Shown here: positions 42,712 through 51,412 of the stretch, piece after piece
Layout: every line of letters begins with the position of its first letter
Numbering within the stretch: the stretch's first letter is position 1
NCBI GenBank assembly: GCA_963747425.1
Contig: CAVVFJ010000018.1
Span: forward strand, 62,001 to 126,000
DNA: 64,000 bases
Source of the DNA: DASUPK01 sp963747425
GTDB taxonomy: Bacteria > Actinomycetota > Thermoleophilia > Solirubrobacterales > 70-9
Direction of reading: 5' to 3'
The notes under the pieces: model-generated
Told to the model about the DNA's origin: nothing
Seen by the model: only the letters and a program-made list of their open reading frames with translations
The model's database searches: none
Position numbers and translations under genes: made by a program

Positions 42712-42902
42712 CTTGGCACCGTGACTCTAGTGTCGAGGTCGAGGTGCAGGGTTGGTTGAGACCCCAGGAAATCCCTGCAAATCGAGCAGTTTTGCCAGGC
42801 GGCGGCCGGCCCCGATCGAGCGGCCCTCAGACCGCGATGCGGGCCAAAATTCGGGGTGCATGTGGCGTTGCAGGGAGCCCGGCGCCCGTCTCGCGAGGGG
42901 CC

Positions 42903-43670
42903 TCAGCCGCCCGAGACGGGGCGGTCGGGGACGCTGACGTCGAGGTAGGACGGGGAGCCTCGCTCGTCGCCCGAGAGGACCGCGACCGCGGCGGTCCACT
43001 TGTCCCGGGCGCGCGAGCCGTCCCCGAAGCGGACCTCCGGACCGTTCCTCAGGTCCAGCACGACGCCACCCCGCTCGTCGTCCCAGTTGGTCACAGTTAC
43101 CCGGTTGCGGAGCGGCTCCGGCGTCGCCCCCAGGATCGCGGCCTGCGCAGCAGCGTCCTCATCCAGACGGGCGCCCCGGGCCGCAGCGCCCTCGATCCTC
43201 GGAAGTTGCTTCTGATCGAAGCTCGCCCCGGCGAGCAGGTAGCCGTCGGCCGAGACCGCGATGGGTCGGCCCCCAATCTGTGCGAACGCGACGGGCAGCC
43301 GCTCGGTGATCGTCACTTCGAGACCGTGCGGAAAGCTCGTCGTGGCCTTCACCGACGCCACCGTGGGAAAGCGGGCGACGGCGTCGCGGAGCTCGTCGTC
43401 CTTGATGTGCAGTGTCGTCATGTCGCCGGCCACCCCGTCGACGGCCGACTTGATCTCGCGGCCGTTTGTCGTCGCCCCCTTGATCGTGACGTCATCGATC
43501 GCGAACCACGACAGATCGCGGAACCAGAGCATGTAGCCGGCGTAGAGCGCCACCAACACAATGGCGGCGCCGATCAGCCGGCGCCGGATGACCGCGCCGC
43601 GCGCGGTGGGCCGCGGGCGGCTTCCGGCGCGGCCGGCGGGACGCGCTTGGCCTACGGCTCGAGTTGCCAT
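42903..43670 (-). CDS. ftsQ: Cell division protein FtsQ
   Basis: 255 residues: a basic cytosolic start, one membrane helix (LIGAAIVLVALYAGYMLWF), a POTRA domain (FAIDDVTIKGATTNGREIKS) and a beta domain with LEVTITERLPVAFAQIGGRP. It links FtsL and FtsI to the ring. Its start overlaps the 3' end of murB by 19 bases. Confidence 0.92.
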   Translation of the reverse strand: MATRAVGQARPAGRAGSRPRPTARGAVIRRRLIGAAIVLVALYAGYMLWFRDLSWFAIDDVTIKGATTNGREIKSAVDGVAGDMTTLHIKDDELRDAVARFPTVASVKATTSFPHGLEVTITERLPVAFAQIGGRPIAVSADGYLLAGASFDQKQLPRIEGAAARGARLDEDAAAQAAILGATPEPLRNRVTVTNWDDERGGVVLDLRNGPEVRFGDGSRARDKWTAAVAVLSGDERGSPSYLDVSVPDRPVSGG

Positions 43671-44569
43671 TGCTCCGGCCAGCTCACTTCGCCTAGGACC
43701 TGCACCTCCGGCTCGAGGGTCACCCCGAAGCGCTCGTGGACCCTCCGCCTGGCCTCCCCCATCACTTCGAGGATGTCCGCGGTGGTCGCGCCGCCGGTGT
43801 TCTCGACGAAGTTGGCGTGCTTGGGTGACAACCGCGCCCCACCGATCTGCAGCCCGGCGCAGCCCGCCGCATCGAGCAGTTGCCCGGCGGTGCGGTTCTC
43901 CGCCCGCTGGTCATCTGGGTTGACGAAGGTCGAGCCGAAGGTCTTGATCCCCGACGGCTGCGCCTCCTTTCGCCTGCGCCGCATGTCCGCCATGGTGGCC
44001 TTCACGTCGGCCGGATTCGCCTCGGAGAGGGCGAAGGTCGCAACCGCCACGACATCTCGGTCGCCGAGGTTCGACCCGCGGTAGCGGAAGCCGAGGTCCT
44101 CCGGGCGGCGCTGCTCGGATCCCGCAGGGGTGCACACGGTGACCAGCTCCAGAACGCGCCCCAGCTCCCCTCCGTAGGCGTTGGCGTTCATCCGCACCGC
44201 GCCACCCACTGTGCCGGGGATGTTGACCCCGAACTCAAGTCCCTCCAGGCCCCAGCCGGCCGCCTTGGCAGCCGCCGACGGCAGCCTCGCTCCTCCCCCG
44301 CAGACGATCCGCGTCGCATCGCGCTCCACCCGGGTCAGCTCTCCCGTGAGCTTGAGGACCAGACCACGGAAGCCGTCGTCCGAGACGAGCAGGTTCGATC
44401 CGGAGCCGACCACCCCGACCAGCAGCGCCTCTCCTTCCGCCCAGGCGAGCAGGTCGACCACCTCCCGCTCCGACTTCGGGCGAGCGAAGTAGTCCGCGGA
44501 CCCTCCGGCCCGCACCGTGGTCAGCCGCGCGAGCGAGTAGTCGCGCGTGACGCCGGCCGGGGCGCTCAT
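43652..44569 (-). CDS. murB: UDP-N-acetylenolpyruvoylglucosamine reductase
   Basis: 305 residues. An FAD enzyme that makes UDP-MurNAc. TTVRAGGSADYFARPKSERE begins the FAD domain; GSGSNLLVSDDGFRGLVLKL and NIPGTVGGAVRMNANAYGGE follow, and TFGSTFVNPDDQRAENRTAG and LSPKHANFVENTGGATTADI lie in the C-terminal half. ATG 44569 overlaps the murC stop as ATGA; the longer frame to 44701 is the shadow of murC. Confidence 0.95.
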   Translation of the reverse strand: MSAPAGVTRDYSLARLTTVRAGGSADYFARPKSEREVVDLLAWAEGEALLVGVVGSGSNLLVSDDGFRGLVLKLTGELTRVERDATRIVCGGGARLPSAAAKAAGWGLEGLEFGVNIPGTVGGAVRMNANAYGGELGRVLELVTVCTPAGSEQRRPEDLGFRYRGSNLGDRDVVAVATFALSEANPADVKATMADMRRRRKEAQPSGIKTFGSTFVNPDDQRAENRTAGQLLDAAGCAGLQIGGARLSPKHANFVENTGGATTADILEVMGEARRRVHERFGVTLEPEVQVLGEVSWPEQWQLEP

Positions 44570-45960
44570 GGAGCAGCCGCTCCGTCCACCAGCGTCTCGG
44601 CGAGCTTGTAGATGTCTCCGGCCCCGATCGTGATCAGCACGTCCCCGTCCCCGAGGCGCGGCCCCAGGGCCTGAGCGGCCAGCTCCGCGTCGGGGAGCCA
44701 CCAGACGGGCCGCCCGCGGCCGTGGTCCGCGGCGGCACTCGCAACCATCAGGCCACTCACCCCGGCGAGGGGCCCGACGGGCTCCTCGCGAGCCGGGTAC
44801 ACGTCGAGAACCGCGATTTCATCGGCGGCGGCCAGGGCGGCGCCGAGCTCCGTGGCCAGCGCCTTGGTCCGCGAATAGAGGTGGGGCTGAAAGGCGGCGA
44901 TCAGGCGCCCGGGTTCGAGCTCGCGGGCGGCCTGGAGCGTGGCCGCCACCTCGGTCGGGTGATGCGCGTAGTCGTCGTAGATGCGGGCGCCGTGGCTCTC
45001 GCCCTTCAGCTCGAGGCGGCGAGCGACGCCCGGGAAGTCGCCGAGAACGGCGGCGCACCCATCGACGTCCGCCCCCGCAAGCGACAGGCCGCCCAGCGCC
45101 GCGAGGGCATTGGAGACGTTGTGGCGTCCGGGGACCCGCAGCGACACCTCCACGTCGATCCCGGCGCCGCCGGCGCGGAAGCGACTGCCGCCGCCCGCCT
45201 CGCTCTCGATGCCCGTCGCGAGCAGATCCGCCGCAACTGCACGCTCCCCGGGTGCCGGCTCGAGGGCGAAGCGGACGACGCGCTGTGCCTCCTGCCCCGG
45301 CAGCCGGACGTCCGCGCCCGTCACCAGCCCAGATGCGGGCGATGAGAACGCCGCGAAGGCCTCTGAGAGCTCCGCCAGCGAGTTCCAGCGGGAGTGGTGG
45401 TCGAGCTCGAGATTGGTGATCACCGCGATCTCGGGCTGCAGCTTGAGGAAGCTGGCGTCGCTCTCGTCCGCCTCGGCGACGACCCACTCCCCCTCGCCCC
45501 AGCCGGCGTTGGTCGCCTCGCCATCCGGCCCGGCGCCCGCCAGCTCGCCACCCAGGAAGAAGGATGGGTCGGCCCCGGTGGCGCGCAGCGCCCAGATGCA
45601 CATCGCCGCGGTCGTGGTCTTCCCGTGCGTCCCCGCGATCGCCAGCAGGCGACGCTGCGAGCAGAGCTCGGCGAGGAGCTCCCCGCGGTGGATCACGCGC
45701 TGGTCGCGCTCCCGCGCGCGCACCAGCTCGGGGTTGTCCTCCGGGACGGCGGTGGAGACGACCACCTCGGCGTCCGCCGGTACCTGCTCGCCGCCATGCC
45801 CCACGGCGGGCTCGATGCCCGCAGCCCGCAGGCGCTCCATATATGAGGACTCGGCTCTGTCCGAGCCGCTCACCTCGGCGCCGAGCCGCCGGCAGACCAG
45901 CGCGAGCCCGCTCATGCCGGCTCCCCCGATCGCGATGAAGTGGAGCCTCCGCCCCTTCAT
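44566..45960 (-). CDS. murC: UDP-N-acetylmuramate--L-alanine ligase
   Basis: 464 residues, first of the four Mur ligases. The Rossmann start is LHFIAIGGAGMSGLALVCRR, the ATP loop is AIAGTHGKTTTAAMCIWA, and DDYAHHPTEVAATLQAAREL is a family mark. ATG 45960 gives the standard length; an in-frame GTG at 45972 would overlap murG and cannot be ruled out. Four bases separate it from the murG stop. Confidence 0.95.
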   Translation of the reverse strand: MKGRRLHFIAIGGAGMSGLALVCRRLGAEVSGSDRAESSYMERLRAAGIEPAVGHGGEQVPADAEVVVSTAVPEDNPELVRARERDQRVIHRGELLAELCSQRRLLAIAGTHGKTTTAAMCIWALRATGADPSFFLGGELAGAGPDGEATNAGWGEGEWVVAEADESDASFLKLQPEIAVITNLELDHHSRWNSLAELSEAFAAFSSPASGLVTGADVRLPGQEAQRVVRFALEPAPGERAVAADLLATGIESEAGGGSRFRAGGAGIDVEVSLRVPGRHNVSNALAALGGLSLAGADVDGCAAVLGDFPGVARRLELKGESHGARIYDDYAHHPTEVAATLQAARELEPGRLIAAFQPHLYSRTKALATELGAALAAADEIAVLDVYPAREEPVGPLAGVSGLMVASAAADHGRGRPVWWLPDAELAAQALGPRLGDGDVLITIGAGDIYKLAETLVDGAAAP

Positions 45961-45964
45961 CGGC

Positions 45965-47065
45965 TCAGGCACCCACGGCCCCCAGGACCTCGCCCGCGAT
46001 GCGCTCCGCGGCGTTTGGCTTAGCCAGCCTCCGAGCGGCGATCCCCATCTCCCTGAGGCGATCCTCGTTTGCCAGCAGCGCCGCGATCTCATCGCTGAGC
46101 CGCACCGCGGTCAACTCGCTGTCGGGGATCACGACCGCGGCACCGCCTTCGGCCATCCAGCGGGCGTTGGTCGTCTGGTGATCGGCTGTGGCATGGGGAT
46201 AGGGGATCAGAATCGCGGGCCGACCCGCGGCCGCGATCTCCATCACCGAGCCGCCGGCCCGTGCAACCACGAGGTCGGCGGCGGCGAGGACATCCCCCAG
46301 ATCGGGCTCGTACTGGATCAGGGTGTATCGCTCCGGCCGGCCCTCCTCGTCCCAGCGCCGCCGCAGCTCCGGGTAGTCGCGGCGGCCGGCGACGTGGACG
46401 ATCCAGGGCTGACCCACGTGGTCGTGAACCCCTCGCTCGAGCCGCGTGAACGCATCGAACGCCGCGACATTGATCGACAGCGCCCCGAGGCTGCCGCCGA
46501 CCACGGTCACGCAATCCGCGGGCCCCGGAATCCCGAAGCGGCGGCGGGCGACGGTCGGATTGGCCTCCAGGACGGCGCGGGGCACCGGCCTTCCCGTCAC
46601 CAGGTAGGGGCCCCCGTCGCGGCCTGGGATCGGAAAGGACAGGCAGATGCGCCGGGCGCGGCGGGCCAGCAGGCGGTTGGCGAGCCCCAGATGGCTGTCG
46701 GCCTCGGTGAGCACCAGCGGCAGGCCCATCCGGACCGCGGCCAGGCCTACCGGGCCGGCCACATAACCGCCGCCGCCGAGCACGACCTCGGCCCGGCGCC
46801 GCTCGAGCACACGGCGGGCGGCGCCCACCGCCCGGCCGGCACGCCAGGCCGCCCTCGCGGCCTTCAGCGGATTGCGGCGATCCAGCCCGCTGACCCGCAG
46901 GTAATCGATCTCGTATCCGGCGGCCGGAACGAGGTCCGCCTCGGCGCGCTCGCGAGTGCCGAGGAAGCTGACTTCGGCGCCCTCAGCGCGAAGCGCGTCG
47001 GCGACGGCGATCGCCGGCACCACGTGCCCCGCCGTGCCGCCGGCCGCTATGACGACTCGTGCCAC
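45965..47065 (-). CDS. murG: MurG glycosyltransferase (lipid II synthesis)
   Basis: 366 residues. Adds GlcNAc to lipid I at the membrane. The N-terminal loop reads IAAGGTAGHVVPAIAVADAL, and the UDP-GlcNAc domain has TVVGGSLGALSINVAAFDAF, VVARAGGSVMEIAAAGRPAI and LIPYPHATADHQTTNARWM. Its GTG start lies 83 bases inside the end of ftsW. Confidence 0.95.
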   Translation of the reverse strand: MARVVIAAGGTAGHVVPAIAVADALRAEGAEVSFLGTRERAEADLVPAAGYEIDYLRVSGLDRRNPLKAARAAWRAGRAVGAARRVLERRRAEVVLGGGGYVAGPVGLAAVRMGLPLVLTEADSHLGLANRLLARRARRICLSFPIPGRDGGPYLVTGRPVPRAVLEANPTVARRRFGIPGPADCVTVVGGSLGALSINVAAFDAFTRLERGVHDHVGQPWIVHVAGRRDYPELRRRWDEEGRPERYTLIQYEPDLGDVLAAADLVVARAGGSVMEIAAAGRPAILIPYPHATADHQTTNARWMAEGGAAVVIPDSELTAVRLSDEIAALLANEDRLREMGIAARRLAKPNAAERIAGEVLGAVGA

Positions 47066-48290
47066 TGGCTGCGCGCTTTCTTCTCGTGTTGGTTCCGCCC
47101 TCGACCACGCGCAGTCTCGCAGGGCCCGCAGCCGTGGCGCGGCCTCCGCGCCTGGAGCTGCGTGCCGCAGCCTGCGCCGGCCGGCGGGCTACGTTCAGGA
47201 TCAGTCCGGTGGCGGCAAGCGTCAGTACGAGGCTGGTGCCGCCGTATGAGACGAATGGAAGGGGTACCCCTGTGAGCGGGGCTAAGCCGAGGACCGCGAA
47301 CAGGTTGAGCGCCGCCTGGGCCATGATCAGCGAGGTGAGACCCGCAGCGAGCAGCTTGCTGAAGCGGTCGCGCGCCCGGTGGGCCGCGCGCAGGCCCGCG
47401 TAGCCGAACATCCCGAAGAGCCCCACCAGGACGAACATCCCGGCCAGGCCGAGCTCCTCGCCGATCACCGCCGCGACCATATCGGTGTGCGCCTCGGGCA
47501 GGTAGGAGGCCTTCTGCACGCTCTCGCCGAGCCCCACGCCGAAGATCCCGCCCGAGCCGACCGCGATCGTCGCCTGCTTCGCCTGGAAGCCCGATCCGCT
47601 CGTGTCGGTTCCCGGGTGGAGGAAGCCCGTCAGCCGGGCCTCCTGGTAGGGGTGGGTGGCGATCATCCCGATGCCGACGATCGCGATCAACGCGCCGACC
47701 GGCGCGAGCGTCCGGGGGCGCACGCCCGCCAGGAAGAGCACGCAGCAGACGGCGAAGGAGGCGACGATTGCGGTGCCCAGGTCGGGCTCCTTGGCGATCA
47801 GCAGCACCGAGAGCCCCACGACCAGCAGGTAGGGGCCGAGCCCACTCAGGGTCCGGGTGCGTCGAGGCTCGGCCGAGAGCAGGTAGGAGCCGTAGAGGAC
47901 CAGGGCGATCTTGGCCAGCTCGGAGGGCTGGAACTGGACGAGGCCTCCCCCCACCCAGCGCTGCGAGCCGTTCACCGTGGTCCCGATCCCGGGCAGGAGA
48001 ACGGCGAAGAGCAGGATCAGCGAGGAGAGCAGGATGAGCGGGGTGAGGACACGGGCCGCGGCGACGCCGCGCACGGAGGCGATCCGCATCACAACGAGCC
48101 CGATGGCGCCGAAGATCAGGGTCCGCTCGAGGTAGTAGAAGCCGTTGCCGCCGGTGTTGAGCAGCGAGCGCGCCGAGCTCGCGCTGAAGACCATCACCGC
48201 CCCGAAGGCGAGCAGGCAGAGGGTCGCGGTGAGCAGCAGTGAGTACTCGATCGGCGGAGGCGCAGGCTTCTTCGTCCGCGCCGCGCTCAT
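46983..48290 (-). CDS. ftsW: SEDS peptidoglycan polymerase FtsW
   Basis: 435 residues with about ten membrane helices. The catalytic SEDS region is seen in LIAKEPDLGTAIVASFAVCC, SVQKASYLPEAHTDMVAAVI and GVPLPFVSYGGTSLVLTLAA. It polymerises lipid II with FtsI at the septum. ATG 48290 overlaps the murD stop. The Arg-rich C-terminal tail (TNTRRKRAASGTSRHSGRR) is encoded over the start of murG, an unusually long overlap. Confidence 0.94.
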   Translation of the reverse strand: MSAARTKKPAPPPIEYSLLLTATLCLLAFGAVMVFSASSARSLLNTGGNGFYYLERTLIFGAIGLVVMRIASVRGVAAARVLTPLILLSSLILLFAVLLPGIGTTVNGSQRWVGGGLVQFQPSELAKIALVLYGSYLLSAEPRRTRTLSGLGPYLLVVGLSVLLIAKEPDLGTAIVASFAVCCVLFLAGVRPRTLAPVGALIAIVGIGMIATHPYQEARLTGFLHPGTDTSGSGFQAKQATIAVGSGGIFGVGLGESVQKASYLPEAHTDMVAAVIGEELGLAGMFVLVGLFGMFGYAGLRAAHRARDRFSKLLAAGLTSLIMAQAALNLFAVLGLAPLTGVPLPFVSYGGTSLVLTLAATGLILNVARRPAQAAARSSRRGGRATAAGPARLRVVEGGTNTRRKRAASGTSRHSGRRHGGARGAGDRRRRRASR

Positions 48291-49660
48291 GACAGGGCCT
48301 CCACCAGTGCGCGGAAGCGGTCGCCGCGCTGCTCGAAGTCCTTGAACGCGTCGAAGCTCGCGCAGGCCGGCGAGAGCAGGACGACCTCGCCGGGCTTGGC
48401 GTCGGCCGCCGCGGCTTCCACCGCTCGCTCGAGAGAACCGAACTCGGAGATCGCCACCCCCGCCTCCGCCGCCGCAGAGAGCTCGGCGGCCATGCGCTCG
48501 GCGCCCTCCCCGATCAAATAGCAGGCGACGCAACGCTCCCGGACCGCGGCGGCGAGGGGCTCGAAGCTCTCCTGCTTGGGAAGACCGCCGGCGATCAGCC
48601 GTACGCCGCCCTCGAAGGCCTTGATCCCCGCCAGCGCCGAAGCGACGTTGGTCGCCTTGGAGTCGTTCACGTAGAGCACCCCGTTCAGCTCCCTGACCCG
48701 CTCGAGCCGGTGGCGCACCCCCTGGAAGGTCCGCAGGCCCTCAGCGACGGCGTCGCGAGGCAGGCCGGACGCGAGCGCTGCGGCGGCGGCAGCCATCGCG
48801 TTCTCGACGTTGTGCGCCCCGAGCAGCTGCAGCTCGTCCGCGCGGAGCAGCGGCTCGTCCGCCGCGAAGATGACGCCGTCCCGCATGCTGAGCTCGCAAT
48901 CGGGGTCCGCGGACTCGCCCTCGACGGGACAGAAGCGGATGCGCCTGGCGCAGCCGCCGAGGTCCCGATCGCGCAGCTCGGGGGTGTCGCCGTTGTAGAC
49001 CGCGGCGTCGTCGTTGCCCTGGTTGGCGAAGACCCGGAGCTTGGCGGCGAGATATTCCTCGAGCGTTCCGTGGCGGTCGAGGTGGTCCGGGGCCAGGTTG
49101 ATGAAGACCGCGCACTCCGGCGAGAAGTAGTTCGCGTCCTCGAGCTGGAAGCTGGATGACTCGCAGACCACGGTCGCGTCGGGATCGACGGCGCCGATCA
49201 GTGAGGCCAGCGGTGTGCCGACATTGCCGGCGACGGCGACCGGGCGACCGGCGGTCCGGTAGAGGTGGCCGATCAGCTCGGTCGTGGTGGTCTTGCCGTT
49301 GGTGCCGGTGACGGCGCAGAAGGCGTTCGGGATCAGCCGCCAGGCGAGCTCGAGCTCGCCGGTGACCTCGGTCCCGCTCTCCCGGGCGGCCAGCACCACC
49401 GGGGCGTCCTGGGGCACGCCGGGGCTCTTGACCAGCGTTCGGGCACGATCGAGTTGCCGTGTTCCTTCCACGCCCAAACTGACTTCGACGCCTGAGGCCT
49501 CCAGCCCTGCCGCCTGATCAGGCGTGCCCGAATCGACTCCGATCACGGTCTCCCCACGCTCGGCGAGCGCGCTCGCGATCGCCGCCCCGGAGCGCGCGAG
49601 GCCGACCACCAGGAAGGGGCCTCCGGGCAGCGGAGGACGCGGCTTCTCGCCTGGGTTCAC
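48287..49660 (-). CDS. murD: UDP-N-acetylmuramoylalanine--D-glutamate ligase
   Basis: 457 residues. GGPFLVVGLARSGAAIASAL opens the UDP-binding domain, AVTGTNGKTTTTELIGHLY is the ATP loop, FINLAPDHLDRHGTLEEYLA and LYVNDSKATNVASALAGIKA are family marks. GTG 49660 follows a GAACAT box by six bases. The upstream strong hairpin suggests this gene heads a second transcript of the cluster. Confidence 0.95.
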   Translation of the reverse strand: MNPGEKPRPPLPGGPFLVVGLARSGAAIASALAERGETVIGVDSGTPDQAAGLEASGVEVSLGVEGTRQLDRARTLVKSPGVPQDAPVVLAARESGTEVTGELELAWRLIPNAFCAVTGTNGKTTTTELIGHLYRTAGRPVAVAGNVGTPLASLIGAVDPDATVVCESSSFQLEDANYFSPECAVFINLAPDHLDRHGTLEEYLAAKLRVFANQGNDDAAVYNGDTPELRDRDLGGCARRIRFCPVEGESADPDCELSMRDGVIFAADEPLLRADELQLLGAHNVENAMAAAAAALASGLPRDAVAEGLRTFQGVRHRLERVRELNGVLYVNDSKATNVASALAGIKAFEGGVRLIAGGLPKQESFEPLAAAVRERCVACYLIGEGAERMAAELSAAAEAGVAISEFGSLERAVEAAAADAKPGEVVLLSPACASFDAFKDFEQRGDRFRALVEALS

Positions 49661-49696
49661 ATAACCATGTTCGCCCTCGGCCGCTCACTCCCTGCG

Positions 49697-49717
49697 TGCC
49701 TGAGGCATGCCTGAGGC
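49697..49717. repeat. Tandem 11-bp repeat upstream of murD
   Basis: Two adjacent copies of TGCCTGAGGC(A/G), each with an internal GCCTGAGGC dyad, lie 37 bases upstream of the murD start. Two helical-turn-spaced dyads could be a regulator site. Confidence 0.4.
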
Positions 49718-49737
49718 GCGGTGATCGCCGCGCGATT

Positions 49738-49772
49738 GGCGGGTTAGTTGCCCAGAGGGCGACAAACCCGCC
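49738..49772 (-). terminator. Strong hairpin downstream of the NTF2-like gene
   Basis: GGCGGGTT pairs with AACCCGCC and GTTGCCC with GGGCGAC around an AGA loop: 15 paired positions with one A-A mismatch. It lies between the NTF2-like gene and murD. It lacks a U-run, but its stability and position make it a likely U-less terminator that splits the dcw cluster. Confidence 0.55.
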
Positions 49773-49879
49773 ACATCCTGCATCGTGGAACCGCAATCGG
49801 CCGCGATTGGCGACTTTCTTCCGCTATGCGGAAAGAAGTCGACAACCCACCGCGTCTCGTCCAAAGCGGTGGCTCTGGA

Positions 49880-50284
49880 CTACTCCGACAGTCCGGCGGC
49901 TTTCCGGGCTGCTGCACGATCGAGAAATCCCTGCATGCGCAGCACTCGCCCGTCGCGCACTTTGAAGACAGCCGCCGTGTCGATTTCCAACTCGACTCCA
50001 CTGCCTCTGCCACGCCGGAATTCGTGGAACAAGACGACTACCTCGGAGCCAGCATCGAGGAACCCCTCTGGCTCGATGCGGCGCTCCTCCCACGCCTCGC
50101 CATCCACCTCGTCGTACTCGCGGATGACCTCAGTGAGACCGCGGTAGACCCGGCCCTCCTGAACGCCACCGACGGTCCCGTGCAACTCGATCTCGGGATC
50201 GACCAGTTCCGCGAGTTGCGTCAGGTCTCGTCGCATAGAGGCATCGAGATAAGCCTTCACGACGTTCACGTTCTCCTCTGACAT
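49880..50284 (-). CDS. NTF2/SnoaL-like protein inserted in the dcw cluster
   Basis: 134 residues: EENVNVVKAYLDASMRRDLT, ELVDPEIELHGTVGGVQEGR and AAVFKVRDGRVLRMQGFLDR match NTF2-like proteins of actinobacteria. Function unknown. ATG 50284 has GATACT seven bases upstream, so it has its own leaderless promoter. It sits between mraY and murD, where the genes are normally adjacent, and a strong hairpin follows it at 49738-49772. The 219-base gap after it also holds a TTCCGC/GCGGAA hairpin near 49818-49832. Confidence 0.82.
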   Translation of the reverse strand: MSEENVNVVKAYLDASMRRDLTQLAELVDPEIELHGTVGGVQEGRVYRGLTEVIREYDEVDGEAWEERRIEPEGFLDAGSEVVVLFHEFRRGRGSGVELEIDTAAVFKVRDGRVLRMQGFLDRAAARKAAGLSE

Positions 50285-50341
50285 ATCGCGAAGTATCACG
50301 CGAGAACGGCTGCTTCCAATGCAAAGCAGCAGTTTTCGCCC

Positions 50342-51319
50342 CTACGACCCGATCGACTGCTGGTACAGCGTGAAGCCGATCCCCGAGCAGACCGCGGCGA
50401 TGATCCAGAAGCGGAGCATGATCTTGGTCTCCGACCAGGCCATCAGCTCGAAGTGGTGGTGGACCGGGGCCATCAGCAGGACGCGGCGGCGCAGCATCTT
50501 GAAGGTGGCGACCTGCAGGGCGACCGAGAGAGCCTCGATCACGAAGATGCCGCCGATGATGATCAGCAGGACCTCCGTCTGGGTCATCACCGCCAGGGCG
50601 CCGATGGCGCCGCCTAAGCCGAGGGAGCCCGTGTCCCCCATGAAGATCGACGCCGGGAAGGCGTTGAACCAGAGGAAGCCGATGCAGCCGCCGACCAGGC
50701 AGGCGGAGAGCAGCGAGAGGCTGTGCTCGCCCGTGGTGATGAAGGTGATCGCCGTGTAGGCGAGCAACACGATCGCGCAGCACCCGGCGGCCAGTCCGTC
50801 GAGGCCGTCGGTGAGGTTGACCGCGTTGCTCGATCCCGCGATCACCAGGAAGATCACCAGCGGATAGAGGCCGTCCGGGATGTCGAGGGAGGCGTGCGAG
50901 ATGCGCAGCTCCAGGCTCGATTCGATCCCGACCGAGTGCCGGGCGACGTACCAGAGCCCGATCGCGAGGCCAAGCTGCAACAGCAGCTTGTATCGAGCGG
51001 ACAGGCCCAGCGAGCGGCGCCGCGTGATCTTCAGGTAGTCGTCGACGAAGCCGATTGCTGCGCAGCCGATCGCGACGCCGAAGACCGCCAGGCTCTGCGT
51101 GTCGCGGTCGGAGAGCACCAGATACGGGACCGCGACGGCCGTGAAGATCAGCAGGCCGCCCATCGTCGGCGTGCCGGCCTTCTCGTGGTGCTCCTCAGGT
51201 CCCTCCTCGCGGATCTGCTGGCCGAACTCCCGCAGGCGGAGGTACTCGATGAACTTCGGGCCCAGGAAGATGCAGAGCAGCATCGTTGCCATGCCGGCGA
51301 TGAGGATCTCTCCCAGCAT
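50342..51319 (-). CDS. mraY: Phospho-MurNAc-pentapeptide transferase MraY
   Basis: 325 residues with about ten membrane helices. Catalytic marks are GFVDDYLKITRRRSLGLSAR, SNAVNLTDGLDGLAAGCCAI and PVHHHFELMAWSETKIMLRF. It transfers the muramyl pentapeptide to the lipid carrier, forming lipid I. The 164-base spacer to murF is unusual in a tight cluster and carries hairpins. Confidence 0.96.
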   Translation of the reverse strand: MLGEILIAGMATMLLCIFLGPKFIEYLRLREFGQQIREEGPEEHHEKAGTPTMGGLLIFTAVAVPYLVLSDRDTQSLAVFGVAIGCAAIGFVDDYLKITRRRSLGLSARYKLLLQLGLAIGLWYVARHSVGIESSLELRISHASLDIPDGLYPLVIFLVIAGSSNAVNLTDGLDGLAAGCCAIVLLAYTAITFITTGEHSLSLLSACLVGGCIGFLWFNAFPASIFMGDTGSLGLGGAIGALAVMTQTEVLLIIIGGIFVIEALSVALQVATFKMLRRRVLLMAPVHHHFELMAWSETKIMLRFWIIAAVCSGIGFTLYQQSIGS

Positions 51320-51391
51320 CAGATGATCGAGTCCAAATCCGCGCGCGACCGGGGGCGCGCCTGGTCGAGCAGATCAAGGACGCAGGGCGAA

Positions 51392-51412
51392 GCCTTTGGT
51401 GGTGCCAAAGGC
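51392..51412. repeat. Perfect 8-bp hairpin in the murF-mraY spacer
   Basis: GCCTTTGG and CCAAAGGC flank a five-base loop (TGGTG). A second GC-rich pair (GCGCGC/GCGCGC) lies closer to mraY. No U-run follows. It may be a U-less terminator or a processing site that lowers expression beyond murF. Confidence 0.5.

Larger units (their letters stand above)
42592..42902 (-). promoter_or_regulatory. Control region upstream of ftsZ (no gene)
   Basis: These 311 bases between ftsQ and ftsZ contain no convincing gene. They hold a strong promoter (42643-42671), a perfect 9-bp hairpin (42689-42711) and a looser 7-bp inverted repeat TGCAGGG/CCCTGCA around 42745-42779. The spacer is the longest in the cluster and implies separate control of FtsZ level. 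Confidence 0.6.
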
